Source: Bacteroidales bacterium (lineage in GTDB: Bacteria; Bacteroidota; Bacteroidia; Bacteroidales; WCHB1-69). Taken from it: 7,068 nt of DNA. The stretch lies in assembly GCA_031254735.1 (NCBI GenBank), contig JAIRTU010000175.1, positions 1-7,068 of the forward strand, in the 5' to 3' direction. Shown one piece after another: positions 6,928 to 7,068 of the stretch. The position numbers were made by a program, and so were the translations under genes. Under the pieces are notes generated by a model. The model worked only from the letters and a program-made list of their open reading frames with translations, was not told the DNA's origin and made no database searches. Every line of letters begins with the position of its first letter. Position 1 is the first letter of the stretch.

Positions 6928-7068
6928 ATTTGGGCAAATTGTTAATGGGAAAATGATGTTGAATGAATACGGAAAAATTGCATACAACGAATGGTTAAAT
7001 TTACAGAAACGGTATCCCAATGTAACATTGGATGTTTTTCAAATTATGCCCAATCACATACATGGCAT
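6815..7068 (+). CDS. REP-associated tyrosine transposase (RAYT, TnpA_REP; Y1_Tnp family), 3' end cut by window edge
   Basis: The visible 84 residues match the N-terminal part of the RAYT branch of HUH (Y1) transposases. GYDYSQEGLYFVTICCQNR at residues 17-35 forms the first conserved strand, followed by FG at 39-40, LNEYGKIAYNEW at 49-60 and the signature MPNHIHG at 78-84, whose His81 and His83 form the metal-binding His-x-His pair. The catalytic Tyr lies beyond the window. Known RAYTs cut and join single-stranded DNA at REP palindromes and are usually single-copy and not flanked by transposon ends. The GYDYS...YFVTI opening separates it from classical IS200 TnpA, which begins differently. The start at ATG 6815 is supported by an in-frame TAA at 6803; no Shine-Dalgarno sequence is visible. 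It is preceded by palindromic DNA that could be its substrate. Whether the gene is intact downstream cannot be seen. Confidence 0.88.
   Translation, partial: MNNFLHKIHRRSLRLKGYDYSQEGLYFVTICCQNRLCRFGQIVNGKMMLNEYGKIAYNEWLNLQKRYPNVTLDVFQIMPNHIHG

Overview
The window looks like chromosomal DNA from a member of the Bacteroidota, probably a Bacteroidales-type bacterium. The evidence is fairly AT-rich sequence, exact TAnnTTTG (-7 type) promoter boxes in the one divergent intergenic gap, long signal-peptide-bearing TPR and outer-membrane barrel proteins of a kind common in that phylum, and very little Shine-Dalgarno signal apart from one internal site. No rRNA, tRNA or CRISPR array was seen.

Layout. 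Positions 1-1277 (minus strand) hold the N-terminal five-sixths or so of a bifunctional NAD(P)H-hydrate epimerase/dehydratase (Nnr/YjeF type), cut by the left window edge. Positions 1278-1484 are a divergent intergenic gap with a candidate promoter on each strand. Positions 1485-4610 (plus) encode an exported protein of 1041 residues built almost entirely from TPR-like helical hairpins. Four bases later, with a Shine-Dalgarno sequence inside the end of the TPR gene, 4615-6429 (plus) encodes a 604-residue outer-membrane beta-barrel protein whose C-terminus resembles TonB-dependent receptors but which has no plug domain. Positions 6430-6814 are noncoding: a short-repeat and palindrome zone, a likely terminator, and AT-rich sequence with a small startless open frame that may be a remnant. 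From 6815 to the right edge runs the start of a REP-associated tyrosine transposase (RAYT, TnpA_REP), ending just after its His-x-His metal-binding motif.

How the genes fit together. The Nnr protein is a cytosolic metabolite-repair enzyme with no evident link to its neighbours. The TPR and barrel genes form a tight, probably translationally coupled pair. Both carry signal peptides, so they likely work together at the periplasmic face of, or in, the outer membrane; their exact role cannot be read from the sequence and they are the best candidate here for an under-described system. The RAYT and the palindrome-rich DNA before it form a separate mobile or repeat-processing module.
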